Shown here in pieces: positions 30,652 through 41,100 of a stretch of 64,000 nucleotides of DNA. Made by a program: the position numbers and the translations under genes. Source of the stretch: Thermogemmata fonticola (lineage in GTDB: Bacteria; Planctomycetota; Planctomycetia; Gemmatales; Gemmataceae); contig NZ_JACEFB010000008.1 of assembly GCF_013694095.1 (NCBI RefSeq), positions 141,720 through 205,719 of the forward strand, written 5' to 3'. The notes beneath the pieces are model-generated. The model did no database searches and had not been told where the DNA came from. It worked only from the letters and a program-made list of their open reading frames with translations. The first letter of the stretch is position 1. Every line of letters starts with the position of its first letter.

Positions 30652-32082
30652 TCATTTTTTCATCATTGGGGGAACCTCGGAGACGGAGGTGATCGCCTCG
30701 GAGGCGGAGACGCTCGTGGCCGCGGCTGGAACGGATTGAGGCCGGAGCCAACCCGACGTCCGCAGGGGGGCTTCCCATTCCGTGCCGCGAGCCAGCAGGA
30801 GCACGAGCGGAGTCGTCAAAAGGGTCATGATCTCCGCCATGAGCACGAGGAGTGCGAAGAGACCGGGGGAGAGCGCCCCGACATCCCGCCCCATGCTGGC
30901 GACAACCAGTCCCATCAGGCCGCGGGTATTCATCAGCGACCCCATGAGGGCGGCTTCACGCCAGGATAAGCCCTGCCAGCGAGCGGCCAAGGTACAGGGA
31001 ACCCACTTGACCAGGGCGGCGGCGGCCAACACTCCCAGGCACACCGGCCCACTCCAGACATCCAGCATCACGAAAACATCGGTTCGCAGCCCCGCATAAG
31101 CGAAAAAGATCGGCAGGAAAAAGCCTTGCGTCAGGGTGCGCAAACGGGCAGCGGCTTCCGCTGGGAAGCCGGGCACGCCGGCCAAAGCCACCCCCAGCGC
31201 AAACGCCCCAAACCAAGCATGGATGCCCATCCCACTCGCAGTGTAAGCGCTCAGCAACAGTAGAAGCAGCAGTACGGTCCAAACTGGCAGACTCAGCCGC
31301 CCTTCGCCGCGCTGCAACGCCCGACGCAGATATTTCCCTCCCCACGGACGAATGACGAACGCCATCACCAAGACGAAGGTTGCCAGGAATAGGAGCGATT
31401 GCCCGAAACCCATCCCGACTTCGCGGCGGTTGACCCAAGCCGTGATGCCCGCCAGGAGGCACCACATGGCTCCATCGGTGATCGCCGCGGACGCCAGCGC
31501 CAGGCGAGCTAGATGGGTCCCCAAAACCCCCAAGTCGATCAGTATGCGGGCGAGCACGGGCAGGGCGGTGATGGCAAATGCCGCCGCCACAAAGAGCACG
31601 GCGGGTGAAAGAAGCCCCTCTTCACCGATTGCCCCTTCTTCCCAAGCCAGGCCATAACCCACGGGAAGGCCCACCAACAGTGGTAGCAGAAGTCCGACCC
31701 CGGCAATGGCCACCGGCTGGCCCCAACCCCGGCGGAAATACCGGCCATCTACCTCTAAACCCACCAGAAACAGCAGAAAGATCAAACCCAAATGGGCGGT
31801 GAAGCCCAACACCTGCTCCACCAGTAGGGCCGATTGCTCCGGCGTCATCCCCGCCAAAGGGGGGCGAAACAAGGCGGCGAACAACTCCGGCTGCCAGCGT
31901 CCCAAAAGCGACGGACCCAAGGCCAAACCCGCCAGGAATTCCCCCACAACCGCGGGTTGCCCCAGCCGCCGTACCACCACCGCCGCTGCACGAGCTGCTA
32001 CCAGAATCACCACAATCTGGAGCAGAACGGCCCGAACCAAGACTTCCCCATCCCCCACGGCGAACAGAGCCGCACCTCCCAT
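30652..32082 (-). CDS. CPA2-type cation:proton antiporter
   Basis: 476 aa. I chose the ATG at 32082 (agagagg upstream) over 32118. About 12 membrane segments make up most of the protein. Landmarks are QPAVVGEFLAGLALGPSLLG in the first domain, GLIFLLFLVGLEVDGRYFRR, FAITALPVLARILIDLGV (unwound-helix region), AIMDG-like SAAITDGAMWCLLAGI (conserved Asp) and FFLPIFFAYAGLRTDV. The C-terminus has LMGSLMNTRGLMGLVV. There is no TrkA-N regulatory domain, unlike KefB/C. It probably exchanges Na+ or K+ for H+ at the inner membrane. Confidence 0.9.
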   Translation of the reverse strand: MGGAALFAVGDGEVLVRAVLLQIVVILVAARAAAVVVRRLGQPAVVGEFLAGLALGPSLLGRWQPELFAALFRPPLAGMTPEQSALLVEQVLGFTAHLGLIFLLFLVGLEVDGRYFRRGWGQPVAIAGVGLLLPLLVGLPVGYGLAWEEGAIGEEGLLSPAVLFVAAAFAITALPVLARILIDLGVLGTHLARLALASAAITDGAMWCLLAGITAWVNRREVGMGFGQSLLFLATFVLVMAFVIRPWGGKYLRRALQRGEGRLSLPVWTVLLLLLLLSAYTASGMGIHAWFGAFALGVALAGVPGFPAEAAARLRTLTQGFFLPIFFAYAGLRTDVFVMLDVWSGPVCLGVLAAAALVKWVPCTLAARWQGLSWREAALMGSLMNTRGLMGLVVASMGRDVGALSPGLFALLVLMAEIMTLLTTPLVLLLARGTEWEAPLRTSGWLRPQSVPAAATSVSASEAITSVSEVPPMMKK

Positions 32083-32588
32083 CGAACCTCTCTCCCCTCC
32101 TGATTCCCGGACGATCAAACCCCTCAGAAACCTTATTCTCCAACAGACTGTAAGCCATCCCTAGAGAGCATCCCTGCCCCTGCCCAACGTTTCCCATCCC
32201 AACACGCTTCCAAACTTGTTTACCACTTCGGCACGACTGGCATTACGATCCCCAGCCCCTGTTCGATCTCCAGCCAGCGACACTATCCCTTCCTGGAGTC
32301 CGGAATCCCACCTTGCCTGGAGTAAGCCCCGAAGGAAATCCCTCCGTAAAAACCAGCTCATCCCGACCAGGGAATAGCCTTATCCCGGTGATGAGGGGAC
32401 GAGATAGGCGCCGCCGTCATCGCACTGCCAGCAATAACGTCGGGGAATCAACAGGAAGGGACAGGCCTCTCCTCCGCCATCAGACACGTTTCCTCTTCCC
32501 CAAGGGAAAGAGGTACGGCATGAGGCATGGTGAACGCAGAATCTTGCGAGAAGGATTGTCCTGCGCAGTGCCATGCGTCGGAGATGGC
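32083..32588. other. Intergenic region upstream of the antiporter
   Basis: 506 bp without a supported gene. C/T-rich runs are frequent in 32,100-32,320. It should contain the antiporter promoter on the minus strand. No hairpin or repeat stood out. Confidence 0.4.
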
Positions 32589-33023
32589 TCACCGCCGGTG
32601 TCTTGAGGGGTCTTTGGATGATGCACGCTTCGCGGAGGCTTTCGAAGATTCATAAACCTGCTGCAAGTCTTCGAGATTGGCCTGACAGTAGGGACAACCG
32701 ATGACCTCCAGATGGAAGCGGACATAATCGAGCAGCCGGGGGTCTCCTGTGTTTAGCAGGTAGCTACTTAAAACATCACGATCTGGGCAACTGACGCGGT
32801 AGCGCCGCCAGATGGCTCCCACGGTGTGCTCGCCGTTGTCCCGCCGCTGCATAATCTGCTGTAACTGCTGCCGCAAGCTCTCGGATTCCCGCAAAGCATT
32901 CTCCACCAGAATCATGTCCTTTTGGGGAAGTGCTTCGTCCAGATAGTCCCACAACATTTGCAAGGTGATATTCGGTGTCGTCCCACCTTGGGGGGAATCT
33001 GGCACGGGAGTGGAGGACATCAT
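32589..33023 (-). CDS. Small Cys-containing hypothetical protein
   Basis: 144-145 aa. The start is one of two adjacent ATGs (33023 or 33020) behind gaggga; the upstream open frame to 33257 looks non-coding. A helical N-terminal half (LQMLWDYLDEALPQKDMILVENALRESESLRQQLQQIM) is followed by a block (IWRRYRVSCPDRDVLSSYLLNTGDPRLLDYVRFHLEVIGCPYCQANLEDLQ). The RFHLxxIGCPYC part looks like the His-CxxC of anti-sigma zinc-finger (zf-HC2) proteins. The role may be regulatory, next to a sigma or kinase elsewhere, but no partner is nearby. The Lys/Ser-rich tail is disordered. Confidence 0.7.
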   Translation of the reverse strand: MMSSTPVPDSPQGGTTPNITLQMLWDYLDEALPQKDMILVENALRESESLRQQLQQIMQRRDNGEHTVGAIWRRYRVSCPDRDVLSSYLLNTGDPRLLDYVRFHLEVIGCPYCQANLEDLQQVYESSKASAKRASSKDPSRHRR

Positions 33024-33305
33024 CCGCTTTCCCTCGTGGATGCCACAGCCATAGAGACCGGCGTAGCGTAGTTGATCCCAATATAATCCAACGACCAATT
33101 CCAGGGAATGGAAAGACTGCTTCAGAACGTCCGGTTCCCTCTCGGTTGAAATGATCGTCCTATCTGCTGGGGATGACAGCCTTGCGCGGTGGGAATGACA
33201 GCCCGCTCTGCCGCCGAGGAGCAAGGCCCTGGGCACTTCTAGGACCGGCGGTTGCATGGGAAAGGAAGAGGCGGCGGTTTCCTGGTTCGGAGGTCCCGGC
33301 CAGGT

Positions 33306-34727
33306 TCAGAGGATGTATTTGCTCAGGTCTTCTCGCTGGAGGATGTCAGCGAGGCGGCGGTGGACGAAGGCGGCGTCGATCACCACCTGTTTATCCGGCA
33401 GGTCGGGCGCTTCAAAGCTGATGTCTTCGACGACTTTTTCGAGCACGGTGTGGAGCCGCCGGGCACCGATATTCTGGTGGGTCCGGTTGACCTGATAAGC
33501 GATGTCGGCCAAGGCTTCAATGCCGTCCGGGGTGAAGGTCAGGTCCACGCCCTCGGTGCGGAGCAACTCAGCATACTGGCGGGTCAGGGCATGCTTCGGT
33601 TCGGTCAGGATGCGGACAAAGTCCTCCCGGCTCAGATCGCTCAATTCGACTCGGATGGGAAAGCGGCCTTGCAACTCCGGCATCAGATCGGAAGGTTTGG
33701 CCGTGTGGAAGGCCCCCGCGGCGACGAACAGGATATGGTCGGTGCGGATAGGACCATATTTGCTGTTGACTGTGGTGCCTTCGACGATCGGCAAGAGGTC
33801 TCGCTGGACTCCCTGGCGGGACACATCCGGCCCATGACTGCTTTGCGGACCGCAAATCTTGTCGATCTCGTCCAGAAAGACGATGCCGTGATTTTCGACG
33901 AGTTCCACGGTGCGTTCCGCGAGGGCGGCCCGATCAATGAGGGCTTCGGTTTCCTGTTCCAGGAGCACTTTGCGGGCCTCGCGGATCGGCATATCTTGGC
34001 TCACGGTATTGCGGGGCAGGACCTGCTCGAAGAGGTGGCGCAGGTCCGAGTCGAGATTGTCGATTCCCACGGCGGCGAAGATGGGCATCTCGGCTTTCTT
34101 GGGCACTTCTACCGTGACGATCCGATCCTCCAGCAAGCCGGCATCCAATTGGGCCGCCAGTTTTTCTCGGCTGCGGCTGATGCGCCGGCGCGGGGTAGTC
34201 TCCTCTGCTTCCTCCGGGTATTCCTCGCGGCGGCTGCTGGGCAGAAGCAGGTCCAAGAGTTTTTCGCGGACGCGCTTCTGAGCCTGTTCGCGTACCTGAG
34301 CATGCATCTGCTGCCGGACGATCACCGCACCTGCCTCGGCCAGGTCCCGGATGATGCTTTCCACGTCCCGCCCCACATATCCCACTTCGGTGAAGCGGGT
34401 GGCTTCCACTTTGACAAAGGGCGCTCCCACCAGTTGCGCCAGGCGGCGGGCGATCTCCGTCTTACCCACCCCGGTCGGACCGATGAGGATGATGTTTTTG
34501 GGAGTCACATCCTTGCGCAGGTCCGGCGGCAGTTGCTGCCGACGCCAGCGATTGCGAATGGCAATGGCGACCGCCCGCTTGGCAGCGTGCTGCCCGACAA
34601 TGTACTTGTCCAACTCCGTGACGATCTGCCGGGGTGTCCAGGCCGGCGGCGCGAGCATTTCCCCTGCCTCGGTCTTACCAGAAGCAGGGAGATCAGCAGC
34701 AGACGGGGAAGAACTCAAAGTCGACAT
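33306..34727 (-). CDS. hslU: HslU ATPase subunit of the HslVU protease
   Basis: 473 aa. HslU is the AAA+ hexamer that unfolds substrates for HslV. TPRQIVTELDKYIVGQHAAKRAVAIAIRNRWRR, Walker A LIGPTGVGKTEIARR (83-90) and EATRFTEVGYVGRDVESIIRDL are diagnostic. Walker B is GIVFLDEIDKI and the C-terminus is the conserved EDLSKYIL. The ATG at 34727 follows gggaaatcg; a longer open frame to 35144 covers part of hslV and is not coding. About 30 extra N-terminal Ser/Ala-rich residues precede the usual start. It lies 140 bp after hslV. Confidence 0.96.
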   Translation of the reverse strand: MSTLSSSPSAADLPASGKTEAGEMLAPPAWTPRQIVTELDKYIVGQHAAKRAVAIAIRNRWRRQQLPPDLRKDVTPKNIILIGPTGVGKTEIARRLAQLVGAPFVKVEATRFTEVGYVGRDVESIIRDLAEAGAVIVRQQMHAQVREQAQKRVREKLLDLLLPSSRREEYPEEAEETTPRRRISRSREKLAAQLDAGLLEDRIVTVEVPKKAEMPIFAAVGIDNLDSDLRHLFEQVLPRNTVSQDMPIREARKVLLEQETEALIDRAALAERTVELVENHGIVFLDEIDKICGPQSSHGPDVSRQGVQRDLLPIVEGTTVNSKYGPIRTDHILFVAAGAFHTAKPSDLMPELQGRFPIRVELSDLSREDFVRILTEPKHALTRQYAELLRTEGVDLTFTPDGIEALADIAYQVNRTHQNIGARRLHTVLEKVVEDISFEAPDLPDKQVVIDAAFVHRRLADILQREDLSKYIL

Positions 34728-34867
34728 ATCGATTTCCCTGGGCCATGCACGTGTGAAACGAATTCCCGATGGCAAGCACCTGTCAGGATCAAAGAGGCCG
34801 CGGCGGCTTTCTCTTCCTGATCCCCTGCGAGCGCTCGACCCTCCTCGATCCAAGCGCCGGGGAGCTG

Positions 34868-35425
34868 TCAGGTCAATTCCGCGACTTCGATCTGGCGGTT
34901 TGTATAGATACACAAATCGGCGGCAATTTCCAAGGAGCGGCGGACGATATCCACCGGCGGCAAGGAGGTATGGGCCAGCAAGGCGCGGGCGGCGGCCAGA
35001 GCATAGGGACCGCCGGAACCAATGGCCAAAACGTGGTCCGAGGGTTGGATCACATCGCCGGTGCCGCTGATCAGGAGCAGGTGCTCGCGGTCCATGACGA
35101 TGAGCATCGCCTCCAGTCGGCGGAGGATGCGATCGGTCCGCCAATCGCGGGCCAGCTCCGTGGCCGCCCGCGGCACAGACCCCTGATGATCGCGCAGCTT
35201 GCTTTCAAAGCGTTCGAGGAGGGCGAATGCATCAGCCGCCGCGCCCGCGAAGCCGGCCAGCACCTTCCCGTCGTAAAGCCGTCGGACCTTCCGGGCATCC
35301 GCCTTCATCACCACATTCCCCAGCGTGACCTGCCCATCTCCCCCCAGCGCGGCACCCTGAGCTGTGCGCACCGCGAGGATGGTCGTCCCATGAAACCGCG
35401 GACTCCTCGATCTCCTCGCCCTCAT
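34868..35425 (-). CDS. hslV: HslV protease subunit
   Basis: 185 aa. HslV is the Thr protease dodecamer paired with HslU. The catalytic Thr begins TTILAVR at residue 14, after a 13-residue basic leader ([13 protein letters not shown]), so self-cleavage is needed; in E. coli only the Met is removed. Conserved blocks are [39 protein letters not shown] and [16 protein letters not shown]. The ATG at 35425 has aaagga upstream. It is cotranscribed with hslU. Confidence 0.96.
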   Translation of the reverse strand: MRARRSRSPRFHGTTILAVRTAQGAALGGDGQVTLGNVVMKADARKVRRLYDGKVLAGFAGAAADAFALLERFESKLRDHQGSVPRAATELARDWRTDRILRRLEAMLIVMDREHLLLISGTGDVIQPSDHVLAIGSGGPYALAAARALLAHTSLPPVDIVRRSLEIAADLCIYTNRQIEVAELT

Positions 35426-35889
35426 GGCTTGTGTCCTTTCAACACGATCGATGAAACACTCCCAGCATGGCGACCCTGGACCGTTGATCGAGAGAACACT
35501 CCTCGCGTAGCGACCCCTTAGATTGTTCCTTCCGCAAGACCCGCCATGCGGATGCGTAACTGATCCTATTCCTCCCGTATCACCAGCTCCGGGGTACGCC
35601 CAGTTGACCCAGTTGCGGCTTTCGGAGTTCCCCGAAGTTATGTTACCAGAAACCACCCTAGAGAGATGACACCTTCAAGGCTCTTTCTCGCTGGCTCTGG
35701 CTCGTTTTCTTCCCTCTCCGCCTCAGACACAACCCCGGCCTCCAGACCAGGACAAGTCCACACGAGGAACAACGCCTGGAGGAAGCGGAAGGGAAGAACC
35801 AGGGAGTCGATCCAACATCAGGTAGGCTGCAATCTGGCCGCATCGAGAAAGGACGAGCCGCTGAAAGCTGCTGAACCGACGCCCTCCTC
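35426..35889. other. Region between hslV and the sulfotransferase gene
   Basis: 464 bp up to the expected (repaired) stop of the sulfotransferase gene at 35890. The shifted frame of that gene runs on through part of it to 35658, but its residues there have no family character. The hslV promoter should lie in 35430-35650. No other gene seen. Confidence 0.45.
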
Positions 35890-38132
35890 TCAGTTATCGG
35901 GCCGTTGTGAGACAGGGGGTGCGGAGTTAATCTGCTTCCCTTTTGAATTGCTCCAGCTTGCCTGGCCCAGGCGCAGGAGAAATTCGCCCAAGGAGGTATC
36001 CCGGTAATGCATCCAGCGCTGGCAGGAGTGTCGATAGACCGGTTGGCGGACTTGGACCAGGCTCGCGGTGCGGACGGGACGTTGATTGTCGTGGAAAGCC
36101 AAGCATTGGGGATGCCAATCGAGGCCGAGAAATCGAGCAGCCGTCGGGTAGCGCTTTCCAGGTCCTCTACCACCGCTTCGTAGTCGATTTCGAGAAGGGG
36201 GACGGGGAGCACGGCCCGCCAATGGTCCATAAGCCGGTGATGATCGCGAATGCGGGCGGCGATGTCCTCCAGATCGCACGCCCAGCGGATTTGCTTGAAA
36301 TTGGTCAGCCAGCAGGAGAGGGCCACATCGCGGTCATCGCGGCGGACGTGGATAAAGCGGGCCTTGGGAAAGAGGGTGGCCAGCCAGCCGAGCCAGAGAT
36401 AGTTGTCGGGCATTTTATCCACGAGGCGTTCCGCCGAAGGATGCAAGCGGCGCAAGCGGGCCAGATGCTCCTTAGCAGCCTGCAAGGCCGCAGCCCGTGT
36501 CAGATGGGGCAGGCCCATGAGCGGGGCTTCCGACCGCCCCAGCCACTGCGGCAGCAGGTCGATGACTTCCTTGGTAATCGTCAATTCCCCCCCGCCGTAG
36601 ACCTGCGGATGGCTCGCCAGAATCTGCTCGATGAGTGTCGTGCCGGAGCGGGGCAGCCCGATGATGAAGACAGGCACGGGCGTCTCCAATCCCCATCCTT
36701 GAGTGCAGGCGAACCATTCGGGGGAAAAACAACGGATCAGGAAATCGACGAAGGCGGAATGTTCTTCCCGCTGATAGGTTTTTCCTTGGCGCGTCCAGAC
36801 GAGTCGGCGGCAGGCATTGCCCCGCGCTGCATGCTCCGCCGCCCGGACATATTCCCCGCGTGCATCGTACACGTGGGCCAGGCCATGATGGAGCAAAGCG
36901 CGCCGCCAGTCCGAAAGGTGTTCGCGGGCCAAGAGGGCTTCCATAGCCGCCACATCTTCCGGCGGGAGGCGATCCCGTAATAGCGTGGCCAGGACGCTCC
37001 AGGCACCGGCATGTTCCGGATCGTGCTGAAGGGCGGCGCGGTAGTCGGCCCGTGCTCGTTCGAGTTGGCCCAACTCGGCGTACGCCGCCGCCCGGCTGAC
37101 CAGCGTTTCGGCGTCAGTAGGCCGCAACCGCAAGGCGGCATCGAAATGCTCCAGCGCGTCGGCGAAATCGCCTTGTTCCAGGAGCACAGACCCCAAACCC
37201 TGCAAGGCTTCGACATGGTCCGGTTTGAGGGCCAGGGCTTTGCGATAATGCTCGGCAGCAGCGGCGTAGTTCTCCTGTTCCGCCAGGGCGCTCGCCCAGA
37301 AGGTCTCAAAGCGGGGGGAGGTGGGGTCCAACTCCACAGCGCGGGCATAACAGGCGATGGCCTGGGCCAGATGGCCTTGCTGTTGCAGGGCCTGGCCGAG
37401 ATTGCCGTGAATCATAGCCACATCCGGCCGCAGAGCCAGGGCCTGGCGGTAGCAGTGGATTGCTTCCTCCAGCTTATCCTGGGCACGCAGGGCATTGCCG
37501 AGGTTGCTCCACGCTTCGGCCAGTTGGGGGTTGGCCTCCACCGCCTGGCGGAGATAGTGTTCCGCCTCCTCTTTGGCTCCCGCCTCCAGCAAGGCCTGGC
37601 CAAGATTGCTCAGGGCCAAGGGCAGGCGCGGGTCCGCCTCCACCGCCCGGCGGAAGGCCTCCAGGGCTTCTGGGGTACGCCCTTGTTCGCGCAGCACCGT
37701 GCCCAGATTGTTCCAGGCCAGGGCGAAGTCCGGCCGCACTTCCAGAGCGCGGCGGAAGGCCGCTTCCGCTTCGGTCCTGTTGCCCGCGGCTTGCCAGGCT
37801 AAGCCAAGATGGTTGTACCCTTCCGCCAGGGTGGGATCGAGATGCACCGCCCGCTGGGCTGCTTGCAATGCTGTGGTCAGATCGCCGCCGAGACGCGCTG
37901 CTTCCGACCAGTTGCTGAACACAACGGCCGATTGGGGCCGGCATTCGGCAGCGCGGGCCAGCCAGCGCATGGCTTGGCTGTAATCCCCCCGCTGATAGGC
38001 CAGCACGCCTAAGAGATGCAGAGCCTCCCCCTGCGCCGGCTCCTCGTCTAGGATGCGCCGGTAGAGCAGCTCCGCTTCATCCCACTGTCCTTGACGATGC
38101 AATGTCAGGGCACGATCCAGCAGTGTGTTCAT
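35658..38132 (-). CDS. TPR-sulfotransferase with a 3' frameshift
   Basis: 824 aa as read. The ATG at 38132 ([28 protein letters not shown]) is 7 bp behind the PGRS-like gene, so they are probably cotranscribed. Residues 1-470 are about a dozen TPR units (for example [26 protein letters not shown]). From about 480 a sulfotransferase domain starts with the PAPS loop [22 protein letters not shown] and includes [22 protein letters not shown] and [15 protein letters not shown]. After RRLLDF (near 36131) the frame turns to unrelated sequence, while the true C-terminus ([13 protein letters not shown]...) continues in another minus-strand frame to 35890. One missing base explains this. TPR-sulfotransferases of this type are common in planctomycetes and may modify surface sugars or proteins. 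Confidence 0.85.
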   Translation of the reverse strand: MNTLLDRALTLHRQGQWDEAELLYRRILDEEPAQGEALHLLGVLAYQRGDYSQAMRWLARAAECRPQSAVVFSNWSEAARLGGDLTTALQAAQRAVHLDPTLAEGYNHLGLAWQAAGNRTEAEAAFRRALEVRPDFALAWNNLGTVLREQGRTPEALEAFRRAVEADPRLPLALSNLGQALLEAGAKEEAEHYLRQAVEANPQLAEAWSNLGNALRAQDKLEEAIHCYRQALALRPDVAMIHGNLGQALQQQGHLAQAIACYARAVELDPTSPRFETFWASALAEQENYAAAAEHYRKALALKPDHVEALQGLGSVLLEQGDFADALEHFDAALRLRPTDAETLVSRAAAYAELGQLERARADYRAALQHDPEHAGAWSVLATLLRDRLPPEDVAAMEALLAREHLSDWRRALLHHGLAHVYDARGEYVRAAEHAARGNACRRLVWTRQGKTYQREEHSAFVDFLIRCFSPEWFACTQGWGLETPVPVFIIGLPRSGTTLIEQILASHPQVYGGGELTITKEVIDLLPQWLGRSEAPLMGLPHLTRAAALQAAKEHLARLRRLHPSAERLVDKMPDNYLWLGWLATLFPKARFIHVRRDDRDVALSCWLTNFKQIRWACDLEDIAARIRDHHRLMDHWRAVLPVPLLEIDYEAVVEDLESATRRLLDFSASIGIPNAWLSTTINVPSAPRAWSKSANRSIDTPASAGCITGIPPWANFSCAWARQAGAIQKGSRLTPHPLSHNGPITERRASVQQLSAARPFSMRPDCSLPDVGSTPWFFPSASSRRCSSCGLVLVWRPGLCLRRRGKKTSQSQRERALKVSSL
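35890..36131 (-). pseudogene. Out-of-frame C-terminus of the sulfotransferase
   Basis: About 80 codons that complete the sulfotransferase domain in the wrong frame: [42 protein letters not shown] and [10 protein letters not shown] match the family's conserved ending (LxWxPxCLxFHxxxRxVxTAS). Restoring one C in the gatttctcggc run near 36130 joins it to the upstream frame ([11 protein letters not shown]). Confidence 0.82.
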
Positions 38133-38139
38133 CCTGATC

Positions 38140-41100
38140 TCACACCCCGGCGACGGAAATGCCATTGAGGACGAGAACGAAGGTATTGAACCCATCCTGC
38201 AGCGTGCCCGTCAAGGGATCGAGGATGCGGAGCTGTAAGCCGGGGCTAGCCGTCTGGATTCCGAGCAACAGGCGGTCATGGCCATCGAGGTTGACATCCA
38301 CGCTGCCCACGCCGAAGGTTTGCACCCCCGTGGCAGCGGTGTAGCTAGCGATGACTGTACCGGCCGAATCATAGACCCGGACCTGGACGGTGTTCCCCAC
38401 CTGGTAAGCCGCGCCGAACTCCTTGATCCCGTTGCCATCCGTGTCCACCGTGAAGACCTGCGTCGCTTGCGGCGGCGTGGTGAAGGGGACCAGGGTCGAG
38501 CCAAACTGGACAAGGTTCCCCGCGACGAACTGGTACACTTTGATCCGGCCCGCTCCGGAACCTCGGCCGACCACGATCTCGGCGGCGGCACTTCCGGTGA
38601 TATTTCCCGCTGCGACGGTCACGCCTCCTGCATAATTATTCCCAAACGGGCGGATGATGGGAGCCAATAGAGCACCGGTGCGATCATACACTCCGACACG
38701 GGCTACGGCTCCCGGAAGGATCACCGGCGGTCCACTGGGGCTGCCCGTTGTGTTGCGGCCGATCGTCGCACCGGGCAAGGTCGAACCGGCTGTAGTGCCC
38801 ACGATGATGTCCGCGAAACCGTCATTGTTGACGTCACCCGCCGCCACCGTCAGGCCCCCTTTGTAGCTGCCCAGGACCTTGATGTTGGCAATCGCAGGAT
38901 TGGTCAAGCCCGTGGCTGGCGTGAGGAAGGTCGGCCAGGTACTGGGATCATTGAAATTGACCCCTGGCGTGATGACCGCCCCGCCGTCATAGACCCGGAC
39001 ACGGCCGTTGAAGGGACCCCGTGTCGCCACGATGACATCCTTGAGACCGTCCCCATTCACATCCGCCACCGCCACGCTGTAAACTCCGCGGTAGCCAGCT
39101 CCAAACGGCCGGAAATACTGGAGCACCGTACGCGTGCTGGGATTAATGATCCGGACAAACCCATTACCTGTGGAGGTCACCACAAACGGGACAGGAAGCA
39201 GTCCGCCCGGACTGGCCCCTTCGATCGCCCCAATGTCCGGCGCACCTCCAAAGGCCCGCGGGAAGCCGACACCCCGTTGATCCGTCCCTAGACTATCGGG
39301 GTTGGAACCCGCATTGTAGGCCACACTGCTGCCGAGGAAGGGATAGTATTTCGTACCATTGCTCGCTGTGGTCAAGGTCGCCCCTTGATTGATGGCCAGA
39401 CTGCTGACTCCCACAATGTTGAAATTCACGCCATTGATGAAGGGGTGTCCCGCGTTCGTCTGGATCAGGTTGTGATTGCCAGCAATAGCCACACCAGCGT
39501 GGGTCAGATCGGCCTGTGGCGTCAGTGTGCTGCTGTTATTGGAGATCAAGGTGCTGATCAGTTGCAGGTCGCCGGCGTTGTAGATGCCGCCGCCTTCATC
39601 GAAGGCGATGTTGAAGGAAACCGTGGTATTGTGGACGTCGGCCACCGCCGTGGAGGCGATGTAAACTCCGCCGCCGTGAGAGGCGCCGACGATGGTGCTG
39701 GAGGAACCGCCAGCCCGTGCGACGTTGCCCCCCACGGTCGAGTTGGACAGGAGGGTATAGTCATTGGCCAGGTACACGCCGCCGCCGAGGACATCACCGC
39801 CTGTTCCCGGCAATCCTCCGCCCGTACCGCCGGTGCCACCGGCTCCGCCGCCGTTGAAGGCCAGGGTGTTCTGAGTAATGCTACTGCTGCGGATCAGGAC
39901 ATTGGCGGTACCCGCTGCGACGTAGAGGCCGCCGCCAGCTCGCACTCCACCAGCGCCGCCGTTGCCACCGATTCCTCCTGTCCCCGCTCCTGGGGCCCCG
40001 CCGCCTCCCCCAGCTCCCGAGCCAGCACTATTGCCGGCGCTGTTTCCCTCAATGCTGACGGTCTGCAAGGTGATGTCCCCGTCGAGGGTATACAATCCGC
40101 CGCCCTGGGCATTCCCGCCGCTGCCGCCCTGGCCGCCATTGCCCGGATTGGTCGTTGCTCCACCGGCTCCGCCGACTCCACCCGCTCCACCATTGCCGGA
40201 GTTCACGGCGTTGCTCCGGAGGGTCGCGGATTGAATGAGCAGGGTTCCGCCTTCAAAGTACACGCCGCCGCCTTGGCCATCGCCCCCTGCTCCGCCCGCT
40301 CCGCCGTTGCCGGAGTTCGAACCAGCGGTGCCCCCGGCGCTGCCGTTCCCGCCGTTGCCGCCTGTAGCGGTGTTATTCTGAATCAAAGCCTGACCGGTGA
40401 TGGTTTGAGTAACCGCAGACGAGCTGAGGAAAACTCCTCCGCCAGCCGCCCAGCCACCGCCGCCGCCATCCCCACCTATCCCACCGAAACTGAGAGGACC
40501 AGAGGCCGTTCCTCCGGTGCCGCCATTGCCTCCCGTACCAGCGGTTGCCCTGTTGTTTTCAACCCGACTGCTGCCTTGCAGGACCAGAGACACTCCGCCG
40601 TCCAAGTAAAGGCCAGCGCCCAAAGCCCATCCACCCGTTCCTCCTGCACCTCCCGCGCCCCCATTAGCATTAGCGACCGTGCCGTTGCCTCCCGCTCCGC
40701 CATTCCCGCCATTGCCGGCTTGCACCTGGTTGTCGCTGATGACGGCGCTGCGGTCGAGCGTCATCGTTACCGATCCAGCCGCCACGTAGATGCCGCCGCC
40801 GTAGGCATGGCCGCCATCGCCCCCAGCACCACCGGTCCCAGCGGTGAGGCCGCTCGTTGCCGCCGTGGAACCAACGGCCCCATTCCCGCCACTGCCAGCG
40901 CGAGCCGTGTTGTTGTTGATGCGCGAGGAACGATCCACGGTCACGCTGCCATTGCCAGCGTAGATACCCCCTCCGAAGGCATCGCCTCCCGCGCCGCCTG
41001 ATCCGCCGGTCCCTGTCGCATTGCCGCCGCGTCCCGCTTCCGCCAGGTTGTTGTTCACCCCCGAGTTGTCATCCACCGTTACGTTGCCGGCGCCAACATA

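Noticed and set aside
39385..41001. 538-codon plus-strand frame, Ala/Ser-rich
   Set aside because: Antisense to the glycine-rich repeat array; GC-rich repeats open the opposite strand.
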